In this document: piece after piece, positions 51,907 through 60,563 of the stretch
Numbering within the stretch: position 1 is the stretch's first letter
Layout: every line of letters starts with the position of its first letter
Source: Scalindua sp964584595
GTDB lineage: Bacteria > Planctomycetota > Brocadiia > Brocadiales > Scalinduaceae
Length of the DNA stretch: 64,000 nt
Assembly (NCBI GenBank): GCA_964584595.1
Contig: CAZPAM010000001.1
Location: forward strand, 1-64,000
Reading direction: 5' to 3'
Notes under the pieces: generated by a model
What the model was told of the DNA's origin: nothing
Database searches by the model: none
Seen by the model: the letters and a program-made list of their open reading frames with translations, nothing else
Translations under genes and position numbers: made by a program

Positions 51907-52950
51907 ATGAAAAAGGCATACAAAAAAGGATTTAATCTTATAGAGGCATACCCTGTAAAATTTGCTGAAACTGTAATATTAGTAAAATATGACGGTCCTG
52001 TAGATAATTTCAGTTTTTCCTTTCCTGATAGAAAAGTTGAACACATAATAGTAAATCTATGTCCCACTGAACCATGGGCACTTCCCAACCGGGCAATCCT
52101 TAGAAACCGAACACATGATTTCTTAAATAAACTAGAAACTGTAAGGGAAGAATACTTTCCTGATTCACACTGTCATGTCGTCGTTAGCCAACAGGAAACA
52201 GGTCTTGTTAATGAGTTAACCCAATATAAAGCCGGTGCAAACAGAATCTACCCTTCTACAAAGGAAGAATATCTCCATTTACATACTATAGAACCGGTAT
52301 ATCCTTATGATGCACCTGTTCTAATCGTAAAGAACATTCTTGGATTAGATATTGCATTTGACCAGAATACCATCGAACATGGCATACTCATATTAGACCC
52401 TCAAAATGTTACCGGTATTTTTGAACACTATATCAAGAAAAACGAATTTAACTCCCGCCTTATACCAATCTCCGGAACAGGTTTAAATGATAATAAAATC
52501 CTCAAGGTAAAACCCGGTACCCCTATCAAGAGTATGTTGGAACTCTACGTTAGAACGGATATCAAATATCGCGTGTTTCTTGATGGACTACTGAATGGCA
52601 CCGAAGTTAAGGATTTGACTCAAAAGATCGATTGGTTCACAAAGAATATTGTAGTAATGGAGGAGAGAGACTATAAGACACCTTTCCCTTATCTAAGTGT
52701 TAACGAATTACTCTTTACAACAAGTCTCATGGGAGAATTGAGACGCTGCGTATATTGCAATTTTTGTGATGATATATGCCCTGTGAATCTTGAGCCTGCC
52801 CTTTACTGGCACTGTTATGATCGTGGTGAGAAACACAAGGCACGTACTTATACATTAGAGAAGTGCATAGAATGCGGACTCTGCAGTTTTATATGCCCTT
52901 CGAAGCTGGAACTTCTTCAGGTTATCAGAGAATGTAAATCACTAAAATAA
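51907..52950 (+). CDS. NqrA/RnfC-like subunit with two 4Fe-4S motifs
   Basis: 347 residues. The middle (DAPVLIVKNILGLDI, SRLIPISGTGL, VKPGTPIKSMLEL) matches the NqrA/RnfC core. The C-terminus carries two complete clusters, CVYCNFCDDICP and CIECGLCSFICP, as in RnfC. Known NqrA proteins have no iron-sulfur cluster and only a degenerate trace of this domain. The protein is shorter than NqrA (~447) or RnfC, and the usual N-terminal barrel domain is missing. It stands in the A position of an operon whose other subunits are Nqr-type. It probably faces the cytoplasm and mediates electron entry or quinone reduction. Start ATG 51907 follows GAGG too closely; other starts are not better. Confidence 0.75.
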   Translation: MKKAYKKGFNLIEAYPVKFAETVILVKYDGPVDNFSFSFPDRKVEHIIVNLCPTEPWALPNRAILRNRTHDFLNKLETVREEYFPDSHCHVVVSQQETGLVNELTQYKAGANRIYPSTKEEYLHLHTIEPVYPYDAPVLIVKNILGLDIAFDQNTIEHGILILDPQNVTGIFEHYIKKNEFNSRLIPISGTGLNDNKILKVKPGTPIKSMLELYVRTDIKYRVFLDGLLNGTEVKDLTQKIDWFTKNIVVMEERDYKTPFPYLSVNELLFTTSLMGELRRCVYCNFCDDICPVNLEPALYWHCYDRGEKHKARTYTLEKCIECGLCSFICPSKLELLQVIRECKSLK

Positions 52951-52954
52951 ACAA

Positions 52955-54058
52955 ATGAAGGATATCTTCAAAAAAATAGAACAAACACTGGATAAAAACT
53001 TGAATAAAGCAGAAAGCTTTATCCAATCACATCCAAAGGTAAATTTCCTTTTCGGGGCGTTATTCGAGGCGACTGACGGCCTGATAAGGAGCACAAAGGA
53101 TACGGCAAAGAGCCCGCCGTTTATTCGAAGCTCGATGGATGTTAAACAATATATGGGCGGTATACTGGCGGCACTGTTTTTTGGATGGGTTCTACCTGCA
53201 ATATACTTCTATGGATTTATGTGTGTTGTCCCCAGGCTTATAGTGTCCTTCGTGGTAGGTGTATTTATTGTAGACGTAATCTGGGTGATACTGGCCAGAG
53301 AAGAGAGAATCAATGAAGGGGGATTTGTAACCTGTCTATTTATCCCTGCTTTTCTGCCGCCACAGGCACCTCTCTGGTTAATTGGTGTAGGAGCTGGAAT
53401 CAGTATTTTGTTCAGAAATATACTAGGCGGTGTTGGCCATAACCTTGTTAACCCTGCCCTATTCGGCCGCCTGATGCTGACAATATGCTTTCCTACAATG
53501 GTAGTTTCCGGTTGGCAGGAACCTTCCATTGGTATACCAACCATAAAATCCTTGATGCATGGCGTTGATGCAGTAACGCATGCAACACCTCTCATAGCCT
53601 TCAAGGAAACGGGCGAAACAGCATCTCTCATATCTCTAATGTTCGGTGCAAACACAGGCTCTCTGGGAGAAACGTGCAGGATTACCCTCATTATAACTGG
53701 AATATGGTTGTGTGTGAAAAGGATTGCAAACTGGAGAATTCCAGTTGCTTATTTAGGAAGTGTATTTGTCTTATCCTCCATTTTCTCTCTAATGGTGGGT
53801 AAAACCGCGGCACCTCCTATATTTCAACTCTTGAGTGGAGGCCTTATCTTTGCTGCTTTCTTCATGGCAACAGACCCGATTACAACTACATACAGTCAAG
53901 CCGGCAAGTGGATATTCGGTATAGGTTGTGGCATTATCACGGTTGTCATTAGAAATTTCACATCAATACCGGAAGGCATAATGTATGCAATATTACTCAT
54001 GAATCTTCTCAGCGTCCCGATTCAATCCATTATACTGAAGATAAAATATAGAACGTAA
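52955..54058 (+). CDS. nqrB: Na+-translocating NADH:quinone reductase subunit B
   Basis: 367 residues, about ten membrane helices. NqrB/RnfD family features include PPFIRSSMDVKQYMGG, RNILGGVGHNLVNPALFGR and MATDPITTTYSQAGKWIFG. In the family a Thr in an SGAT-type motif carries covalent FMN; here the equivalent region reads DAVTHATPL, with candidate Thr211 but His in place of Gly. Shorter than Vibrio NqrB (~412) because the N-terminus is compact. Four bases after the A-type gene. Confidence 0.9.
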   Translation: MKDIFKKIEQTLDKNLNKAESFIQSHPKVNFLFGALFEATDGLIRSTKDTAKSPPFIRSSMDVKQYMGGILAALFFGWVLPAIYFYGFMCVVPRLIVSFVVGVFIVDVIWVILAREERINEGGFVTCLFIPAFLPPQAPLWLIGVGAGISILFRNILGGVGHNLVNPALFGRLMLTICFPTMVVSGWQEPSIGIPTIKSLMHGVDAVTHATPLIAFKETGETASLISLMFGANTGSLGETCRITLIITGIWLCVKRIANWRIPVAYLGSVFVLSSIFSLMVGKTAAPPIFQLLSGGLIFAAFFMATDPITTTYSQAGKWIFGIGCGIITVVIRNFTSIPEGIMYAILLMNLLSVPIQSIILKIKYRT

Positions 54059-54082
54059 AAGAAGAATATCGAGTTTTAAATA

Positions 54083-54778
54083 ATGAACGAGTACAAAATA
54101 TTTTCAACAAGGGTCCTTTCGATCAGCCTTATTACGGCTATACCGTGTGCGATATTGCTGGCACTTTATTTTGTAACAGCTCCAAAGATAGCCGAATACC
54201 ACGAGATAAAGCTTAAGAAGTCCGTCCTCAATATCTTCAGTATCCCATACCGCATCGATGAAAAACAATTCTTTGGCCTTAAGCTAAAAAAAGTTGACAA
54301 GAAAGACATAAGAAAAGTTTTCGAAAATAGCATCACTGTAGAAGCCATAACAAGCCAATACAATGAACAAACTGAAGAAGGAAAAAAAAAGAAAGAGCTT
54401 TTTATGTATTATGAGGATGAAGAGTTGCAGGGTATAGGATTTATTGCCACACGGCTTGGTTATGGATTTAACAAAGCAGCAGATATTTCCCTGTTCATTT
54501 GCGTTGGTCCTGATTTGGAAACGGTAAAAGGTATAGAGGTACTGGATCATGCTGAAACGCCCGGACTTGGAGGCAGAATGACGGAAGAGGAATTCAAGAA
54601 ACAATTTGTCGGAAAAAAGCTGAAGCCAAAACTGTCAATCGTAAGAGGAAGAGAAACAATTGGCCCTAATGAGGTACATGCCATTACAGGCGCCTCCTAT
54701 ACAAGTAAGGGAATAGAGGACATCATTAACGAAGCGATGGAAACCTTCTGGCAGGAAATGGAGGCAGACAAGGGATGA
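54083..54778 (+). CDS. nqrC: Na+-translocating NADH:quinone reductase subunit C
   Basis: 231 residues: one N-terminal membrane helix (~10-32) and a periplasmic FMN-binding domain. VLDHAETPGLGGRM and HAITGASYTSKGIED are characteristic; the [ST]GA[ST]xT motif is where FMN is attached by a flavin transferase such as ApbE (not in this window). A Lys-rich insertion (GKKKKELFMYY) lies near residue 100. The stop overlaps the next start by four bases. Confidence 0.92.
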   Translation: MNEYKIFSTRVLSISLITAIPCAILLALYFVTAPKIAEYHEIKLKKSVLNIFSIPYRIDEKQFFGLKLKKVDKKDIRKVFENSITVEAITSQYNEQTEEGKKKKELFMYYEDEELQGIGFIATRLGYGFNKAADISLFICVGPDLETVKGIEVLDHAETPGLGGRMTEEEFKKQFVGKKLKPKLSIVRGRETIGPNEVHAITGASYTSKGIEDIINEAMETFWQEMEADKG

Positions 54779-56184
54779 ATGTTCTGGCAAGATACATCAG
54801 GGTAGTATCAAAATTCTTTTTAAGAGATAACTATATAATCTCAGCCGCTGCAGGGTTAGGGTTCTGTTCAGCACTGGCGGTAACAAATAAGATGGAGAAC
54901 TCTCTTACAATGGGAGTAGGTGTCGTATTTGTAACCTGTGTCAGCTTTTGCCTTGTATATCCATTTAAGAAATTAATAATAGCATCCGGCACCCATCACA
55001 AGATTACGTTACTCATGATTATCATCTCCGTATTCGTAACCATATTCAACCTGATAGCTCAGACAATAATCCCCAGAATTGCCTTTAACATACAGGCGTA
55101 CATTGACCTGATTACAACAAACTGTATCGTCCTTGCAGTAATATCGGAGGGCCTGACATATGAATTCTGGGATGCACAGAAGAAGATATTGAAGGCATGT
55201 CTAGGCTACTCTATTGCACTTGTTTTCCTGGCACTTATGAGAGAACCTCTGGGATTCGGCACACTGATGAATTTCCGTATATTTCCGGAAAGCTTCCCTG
55301 TGGTGGTATTGATGATAACACCTGTGGGTGGTTTCTTTGCTCTGGCATTATGGAGGTTTATGCTCAGGCCACTATTTGTCAAAACCGGTGTTGTTTATCA
55401 GGAAAGCTTACAAAAAGAAGAGCCTGCAGACGTTGAAGTTCCGGTAAAAACAGAGACATCAGGGTTCAAAATATCCAGAAAACTTATAATATTCATTGCT
55501 GTAGGAATTCTCCTCATTATAAGTCTTGTCACAAATGTAAAGGCGCTTTCATTCATAAATAGCCAGTTTGTAATCCTTTTGCCCATATTTCTGAGTGCAC
55601 TTTTCTTTGACGGTATTGTTTTAAGCAAGCTCTTGGGGATATGCCCCCTGCTTAACAAATCAAGACAGATTGATGCTGCATGGAGGATGGGGCTGGCAGT
55701 CGTTATCGTTGTTACATTGTCTGCAAGCCTTAACTGGATAATTTATAATAAAGTATTGATAAGCGCCAGTAACTATATTTCTGCAATCTCTCCGGTTTCT
55801 ATAAGACTCGAGAAGATATTCTATCTCACTGTCTTTATTGTAACTATCGCTACCTTTGTACAAATCCTGGGAGTACTGCTTCGACGTTTCGCTATGCATA
55901 TATACGAACAAATGGGACAATTTCTGGAATTGATTACCGTGAACTGCATTGTTCTTGCCAGCTCTACATTTACCATTCCACCGGGTATGTCTTTTATGGC
56001 TACAACTGTCACAGCCTTCGGCTTTGGCCTCCACTGGTTAATGGTATGCGTTTGGCTGGCTGTACTGAGACGGCACAGGTTATTTGTTCCGTTAAACTCA
56101 TGGGATGAAGACTCTGTTGCTATATTATTGCTGGGTATCATGGCGGCCATATTTACCGGTATCGGCATGATACACATTTTTTGA
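54775..56184 (+). CDS. Fused NqrD-NqrE membrane subunit
   Basis: 469 residues in one frame. Residues 1 to ~205 match NqrD and ~235-469 match NqrE, joined by a polar linker (KEEPADVEVPVKTETSG). Each half has about six helices. The four cysteines that hold the intramembrane 2Fe-2S centre in Nqr are kept: Cys31 (GFCSAL) and Cys117 (TNCIVLA) in the D half, Cys290 (GICPLL) and Cys391 (VNCIVLA) in the E half. D and E are inverted homologues that pair in the complex; fusing them fixes 1:1 stoichiometry. No sequencing break is visible at the junction. Confidence 0.9.
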   Translation: MNVLARYIRVVSKFFLRDNYIISAAAGLGFCSALAVTNKMENSLTMGVGVVFVTCVSFCLVYPFKKLIIASGTHHKITLLMIIISVFVTIFNLIAQTIIPRIAFNIQAYIDLITTNCIVLAVISEGLTYEFWDAQKKILKACLGYSIALVFLALMREPLGFGTLMNFRIFPESFPVVVLMITPVGGFFALALWRFMLRPLFVKTGVVYQESLQKEEPADVEVPVKTETSGFKISRKLIIFIAVGILLIISLVTNVKALSFINSQFVILLPIFLSALFFDGIVLSKLLGICPLLNKSRQIDAAWRMGLAVVIVVTLSASLNWIIYNKVLISASNYISAISPVSIRLEKIFYLTVFIVTIATFVQILGVLLRRFAMHIYEQMGQFLELITVNCIVLASSTFTIPPGMSFMATTVTAFGFGLHWLMVCVWLAVLRRHRLFVPLNSWDEDSVAILLLGIMAAIFTGIGMIHIF

Positions 56185-56214
56185 AAAATTATTTATATCA
56201 GGAATTCTTAAAAC

Positions 56215-57849
56215 ATGATCACTTCAATATTGCTGAGTATTGGTATCGTCATCATAATCATGTTATCCATGGCCGGGCTCAGTGAGATAACCTATCAGCT
56301 CTTCGGTAAAGGGAAGAGACTGAGACTTGGTATACACAGTGACGATGATTTCGAGAAAGATCTCGTCATTGAAGGTGGAGACAAATTACTCAACATACTT
56401 CAGAACAAGGAATATCATATACCATCCGGTTGCGGTGGGAATGCCACATGCGGACTATGCAAGGTAAAGTTGCTTACCGATATGGGATCATACTCACCAA
56501 CCGAAATACCTCTTTTCGATTGCAAGGCAAGGGAAGATACCAGAAAGTTTCTTGAGGAAGGTAAAGGCGATGGGTATACAAGGCTTTCATGCCAGGTAAG
56601 GGTAGACAGGGATGTTGACATATATCTACCTAAATCAACATTACATGTTAAGAAATACACTGCCCGTGTGGTCAAAAAAATCCAGCTGACCTCAGATAAG
56701 TATGAAATCAGTTTGCTCCCATTCCAAAAGTTCCACTTTACCCCCGGACAGTATATACAAATAGGATTACCTGAGGATTATGTTGAGCAGCATTATAAGA
56801 AATACGGTGAACAGATAAGGTGTTTTTGTAATGAATCAGGAAAGGACTTTATCCCCTATACCCCCGGTATTGACCTTTATAGAGCCTATTCAATTGCTGC
56901 GGAGAAGAAAGAAATAATTAAATTGATTACAAGAACGGCACCTATAAACCCGCGTGTACCGATTGAAGACGGTGGAGTCCCCTGCCTTGGTCCCAACTGT
57001 GTAAAAGAATATCTTCAGGACGAATCAATATGGAACTTATGGTCCGGGGACAGGATTAGATTTACAGGCCCTTTTGGCAATTTCCTTCTGAAGAAGGAAA
57101 ACCACACTGCCGTTTTTGTGGCAGGTGGAGCGGGACTTGCGCCTATACTAGCACTCATGGAGCAATGGTTCAGTGAAGAACGCAAAGACAAGGCATACTT
57201 CTTCCTGGGGGAAAGGCGATTTCAGGATATTCCATTGCTATATATATTGAAATGGCTGCACTGGCAGAAAGAACATACCAATTTCAAGTTCATACCCGTA
57301 ATGTCAGGTGCATTTAGAGGAGACAACCCTTCAGAGCTGGATGACAAAGATAAGTACTACTTCACCAATGCATCAGAAGAACACAAAAGAGATATCATAG
57401 AACCAGGCTTGATTGATAAGAGTGGAGAAAAGTGGCTTGGTGAGGTAGGTTTTATTGGCCCATTGCTCACTAAATACCTTACACATGACCCCAATATAAT
57501 ATTTTATCTATGCGGCCCTGCACCAATGACTGTGACCGTAATTGAAGCAGCCGCCAATAATCTAGGCATACAAAAAGAAAATGTTCTATTCGATGACTTT
57601 ACCGGTACCCTTACCCCATCCCTGGACCTGATTTACCAGAAACTTGAGATCTCAAAGAAAATCAGGGAACGGGGACTGCATCACACCGACATTGACATAG
57701 AGAAGATGAGCAATATCATGATCATGAAGTTAATATTAAGAGACAAAATAGATGAAGCATATACATTCCTGGACAAAGTCTGGGACATAGTAGAAAAGTC
57801 ATTGAGAAAGGAAGACGACTTCGAGTCACTATTTAAAAAATACGAATAG
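56215..57849 (+). CDS. nqrF: Na+-translocating NADH:quinone reductase subunit F
   Basis: NqrF takes electrons from NADH through FAD and a 2Fe-2S centre. 544 residues: an N-terminal membrane helix, a ferredoxin domain with Cys73, Cys79, Cys82 and Cys126 (SGCGGNATCGLCKV, RLSCQV), an FAD domain with YRAYSIAAE, and an NAD domain with VAGGAGLAPILALMEQW and FYLCGPAPMT. It is ~120 residues longer than Vibrio NqrF (~408). There are insertions in the ferredoxin and NAD domains and a C-terminal helical tail (~460-544, IDEAYTFLDKVWDIVEKSL) that may be lineage-specific. Last gene of the operon. Confidence 0.93.
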   Translation: MITSILLSIGIVIIIMLSMAGLSEITYQLFGKGKRLRLGIHSDDDFEKDLVIEGGDKLLNILQNKEYHIPSGCGGNATCGLCKVKLLTDMGSYSPTEIPLFDCKAREDTRKFLEEGKGDGYTRLSCQVRVDRDVDIYLPKSTLHVKKYTARVVKKIQLTSDKYEISLLPFQKFHFTPGQYIQIGLPEDYVEQHYKKYGEQIRCFCNESGKDFIPYTPGIDLYRAYSIAAEKKEIIKLITRTAPINPRVPIEDGGVPCLGPNCVKEYLQDESIWNLWSGDRIRFTGPFGNFLLKKENHTAVFVAGGAGLAPILALMEQWFSEERKDKAYFFLGERRFQDIPLLYILKWLHWQKEHTNFKFIPVMSGAFRGDNPSELDDKDKYYFTNASEEHKRDIIEPGLIDKSGEKWLGEVGFIGPLLTKYLTHDPNIIFYLCGPAPMTVTVIEAAANNLGIQKENVLFDDFTGTLTPSLDLIYQKLEISKKIRERGLHHTDIDIEKMSNIMIMKLILRDKIDEAYTFLDKVWDIVEKSLRKEDDFESLFKKYE

Positions 57850-57945
57850 AAATATTTATTGATTTTATTTGTCTTTCCAACTACCATACCTACTCTCAGA
57901 ATTTACAAAGATATATTTCCAGACATTAACGTAGGAGTATTAAGA

Positions 57946-58713
57946 ATGATTCTTCAAGACAAAACAATACTCATTGCCAACATATCAGGCAAACGCAGCA
58001 CTGGTTGGGCAATAGCACAATCTCTCGCAAAACAGGGTGCAAAGGTTGCATATACCTATCAAAATGAAAGATTAGGTAGTGAAGTCAGGCAGCTTTTCGA
58101 ACCTTTAGATGCAATAGATGTTGGTGAATGCGATGTCACTTCCGATGACGATATAGATAAACTCTTTGAGCAATTGGGTAATAAAGTTGATACTCTGGAT
58201 GGATTGATACATACCCCCGCATTTGCCAAGCAGGAAGATCTGGCTGGTAATTTTGTAGATACCTCACGGGATGGATTTCAACTTGCCCTGGACGTAAGCT
58301 GTTTTTCATTAGTAGCCTTATGCAAACGCGCACTCCCACTTCTGGAAGTACGTGGTGGAGCAGTAATAGCACTTACATATATCGGCGGAGAAAGAGCCGT
58401 TAAGAATTATAATGTAATGGGTGTTGCCAAATCAGCGCTTGAATCCAGCATTAGATATTTAGCTGCTGATTTAGGCCCGAAGAATATTCGTGTGAATGCA
58501 ATCTCGGCCGGACCTATGAGAACTCTGGCAGCAAGAGGTATAAAAGATTTTATGACTATGTATGAAGGTGCGAAGGATAAAACTCCGTTAAAACGCAACA
58601 TAAAAACAAGTGAAGTAGGTGATACAACTTCTTTTCTGTGCAGTAGTTTAGCAAGCGGAATTACAGGGGAAATAATCCACGTTGATGCGGGATATCATGC
58701 TATTGGCGTGTAA
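57946..58713 (+). CDS. fabI: Enoyl-ACP reductase (FabI type)
   Basis: FabI reduces enoyl-ACP with NADH in fatty-acid elongation. The SDR fold shows ILIANISGKRSTGWAIAQSL, the catalytic Tyr and Lys in YNVMGVAKSALE, and the C-terminal SGITGEIIHVDAGYH. The frame is open to 57859, but TAGGAG stands nine bases before the ATG at 57946. The resulting 255 residues match FabI length, so 57946 is chosen. It lies about 100 bases after nqrF and is probably separately expressed. Confidence 0.93.
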   Translation: MILQDKTILIANISGKRSTGWAIAQSLAKQGAKVAYTYQNERLGSEVRQLFEPLDAIDVGECDVTSDDDIDKLFEQLGNKVDTLDGLIHTPAFAKQEDLAGNFVDTSRDGFQLALDVSCFSLVALCKRALPLLEVRGGAVIALTYIGGERAVKNYNVMGVAKSALESSIRYLAADLGPKNIRVNAISAGPMRTLAARGIKDFMTMYEGAKDKTPLKRNIKTSEVGDTTSFLCSSLASGITGEIIHVDAGYHAIGV

Positions 58714-58715
58714 AA

Positions 58716-58739
58716 AGGGGTTCATAATCTTGAACCCCT
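58716..58739 (-). terminator. Terminator between convergent fabI and radC
   Basis: AGGGGTTCA-TAATCT-TGAACCCCT: 9-bp perfect stem. On the minus strand it is followed by TTTTTA, so it mainly terminates radC, whose stop lies at its edge; it may also slow fabI transcripts. Confidence 0.7.
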
Positions 58740-59478
58740 ACTTCTTCATATCATAGTTAGTATTATAACGTTTGATCAAACCTTCGTCTGCGAAACTGAA
58801 ATACGTCTCATCGCCAACTATAATGTGATCTAAAACCTTTATCTTCATAATCCTGCCGGCAAAGACAAGTTCTTCTGTAATCGCCTTATCTTCACCACTT
58901 GGTTTAGGCTCACCGGATGGATGATTATGTGCAAAGATCATTGCTGCAGCACCAAACTTATTTGCCAGATTGATAATCTCTCTTACATACACACTGCTCA
59001 TCGTTACTGTACCTTCATGAGCAGTAACTATATCGATGACCTGATTCTGACTATTTAGGAATATTACTCTGAAAACTTCTTTCTTCAGATCCCTCATCCT
59101 CGGAAAAAGGAGATCATAGGCTTTCCTTGACGATGAAGCTATACCCTCTACCGTTCTTGATTCCTCAAGAATCCTTTTCCCCAGTTCTATTGATGCCTTT
59201 ATTTGTGAGATCTTTGCATCACTTAGGCCCTTAATGCTGAACAAATCTTTTGGCTCCAGCTTGTCCAGACCTCTCAAGCCCTTCGCCTCTCTAATTATTT
59301 GCCTCGCCAGATCAACAGCGCTTTTTCCTTTTACGCCAACACGTAGTAATATTGCAAGCAACTCGGCATTTGTTAACGAATGAGGGCCGAATTTTAATAA
59401 CCTTTCTCTCGGTCTCTCCTCTTCAGGCCAGTTACTTATCGAGTCCTCATAAATCTTATCTCTGGACTTTTCTGTCAT
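58738..59478 (-). CDS. radC: RadC-family JAB/MPN domain protein
   Basis: 246 residues. The N-terminal helix-hairpin-helix-like part includes ERPRERLLKFGPHSLTNAEL and IKGLSDAKISQIKASIELG. The C-terminal JAB1/MPN domain carries the metal motif FAHNHPSGEPKPSGED (HxH...D) and the distal Glu in AHEGTVTMSSV. Once called a DNA-repair protein; the real function is unresolved and a role in repair or recombination is not proven. Convergent with fabI. Confidence 0.93.
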   Translation of the reverse strand: MTEKSRDKIYEDSISNWPEEERPRERLLKFGPHSLTNAELLAILLRVGVKGKSAVDLARQIIREAKGLRGLDKLEPKDLFSIKGLSDAKISQIKASIELGKRILEESRTVEGIASSSRKAYDLLFPRMRDLKKEVFRVIFLNSQNQVIDIVTAHEGTVTMSSVYVREIINLANKFGAAAMIFAHNHPSGEPKPSGEDKAITEELVFAGRIMKIKVLDHIIVGDETYFSFADEGLIKRYNTNYDMKK

Positions 59479-59516
59479 GATATTTCACATCCATGTTGAA
59501 ATACATACACATTAAA

Positions 59517-60563
59517 CTATCTAACGTAGATCGGATTTGTAAAGACCCAGGGTCTGCCATCCATGTATGCCTCTACCCTGTAAACACCCTTTTCAGCACT
59601 TGAAAATTCTAAAGAGGTACCTTCGTTTTCACTATATATTTTCCCATTTCTCAGGAGTTTAATTGTAGCATGGTGTGGAGACTTGATACTAAAATGAATC
59701 TCTTTCTCAACGTTAAAGACCTCATCACCCATATAATAAGTCCTGTCTCCGGAATTCGCAATGAAGTTAAAACCTGTAGCATCCTCCAGTAAATCAAAAG
59801 AGACATAACATCTGCCCTCTTTATGCGCATCACAAACAGATTGAATAGCCTCATCAGATTTAGCTAATTCACTATCTAGAATAACATGGGTACGAATTGT
59901 TTTAAAGAGTTCTTCATAGGTAAAAAACGGCCTTTTCGTAAACGGGATCTTCCTGTAATGAGCGTCAAGACCGGATATGCCAGCCACCCTTCTCTTCTGC
60001 CCCAATCGGTCCCATATAGACAACAATTCCGGATCAGGACCTTTTATCTGCGAATTTGGATTTTTATAAAAGTGCCAGAGATTTGACAGCTTGAGATCAT
60101 CAATCCAGTCGTGCATGTAAGACCATATCTCAATACCTGCAAATCCATTATGTTCCCAGTCATGCCACGCCTGAAGGATTATACTAAAAGATATATTCCT
60201 CTTACCAAGAGGGTGAACGATAAACGATGTTCCCCCGTTACTGACAACATCATCAAGGCAATCTTTGGACGTCATATACTTATACTGCTCTGGATTAACA
60301 TACCTGTTATCGGTTAACGGTTGTGTATCAAGTGTTAGAAAATGGCCATCACGTCTGGGCGAAGCCTCCATGCCGACAATCACTAACAAGTCGTCATGCC
60401 AGCCTTCCCAGCCGTCTTGCTTCGGCAAGAAGGTATTGTGGTCTGACAATATCACAAAATCAAGACCGGCATCCTTAGCACTTTTTATTACGTCAGAAAC
60501 AGGAATACTTCCATCGGAATACTCTGTATGTATATGGCAGGCGCCTTTATAATCTTTTAACAT
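59517..60563 (-). CDS. PHP-domain metal-dependent phosphoesterase
   Basis: 348 residues. The N-terminal PHP domain has ACHIHTEYSDGSIPVSD (HxH), FVILSDHNTFLP (DHN) and later SFIVHPLGKRN and GISGLDAHY, which complete the metal-binding set. The C-terminal ~90 residues are beta-rich (FSIKSPHHATIKLLRNGK, YRVEAYMDGRPWVFTNP), as in secreted or carbohydrate-linked PHP proteins, though no signal peptide is visible. Substrate unknown. Its start overlaps the end of the upstream dehydratase-like gene by seven bases, so the two are co-translated. Confidence 0.85.
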   Translation of the reverse strand: MLKDYKGACHIHTEYSDGSIPVSDVIKSAKDAGLDFVILSDHNTFLPKQDGWEGWHDDLLVIVGMEASPRRDGHFLTLDTQPLTDNRYVNPEQYKYMTSKDCLDDVVSNGGTSFIVHPLGKRNISFSIILQAWHDWEHNGFAGIEIWSYMHDWIDDLKLSNLWHFYKNPNSQIKGPDPELLSIWDRLGQKRRVAGISGLDAHYRKIPFTKRPFFTYEELFKTIRTHVILDSELAKSDEAIQSVCDAHKEGRCYVSFDLLEDATGFNFIANSGDRTYYMGDEVFNVEKEIHFSIKSPHHATIKLLRNGKIYSENEGTSLEFSSAEKGVYRVEAYMDGRPWVFTNPIYVR

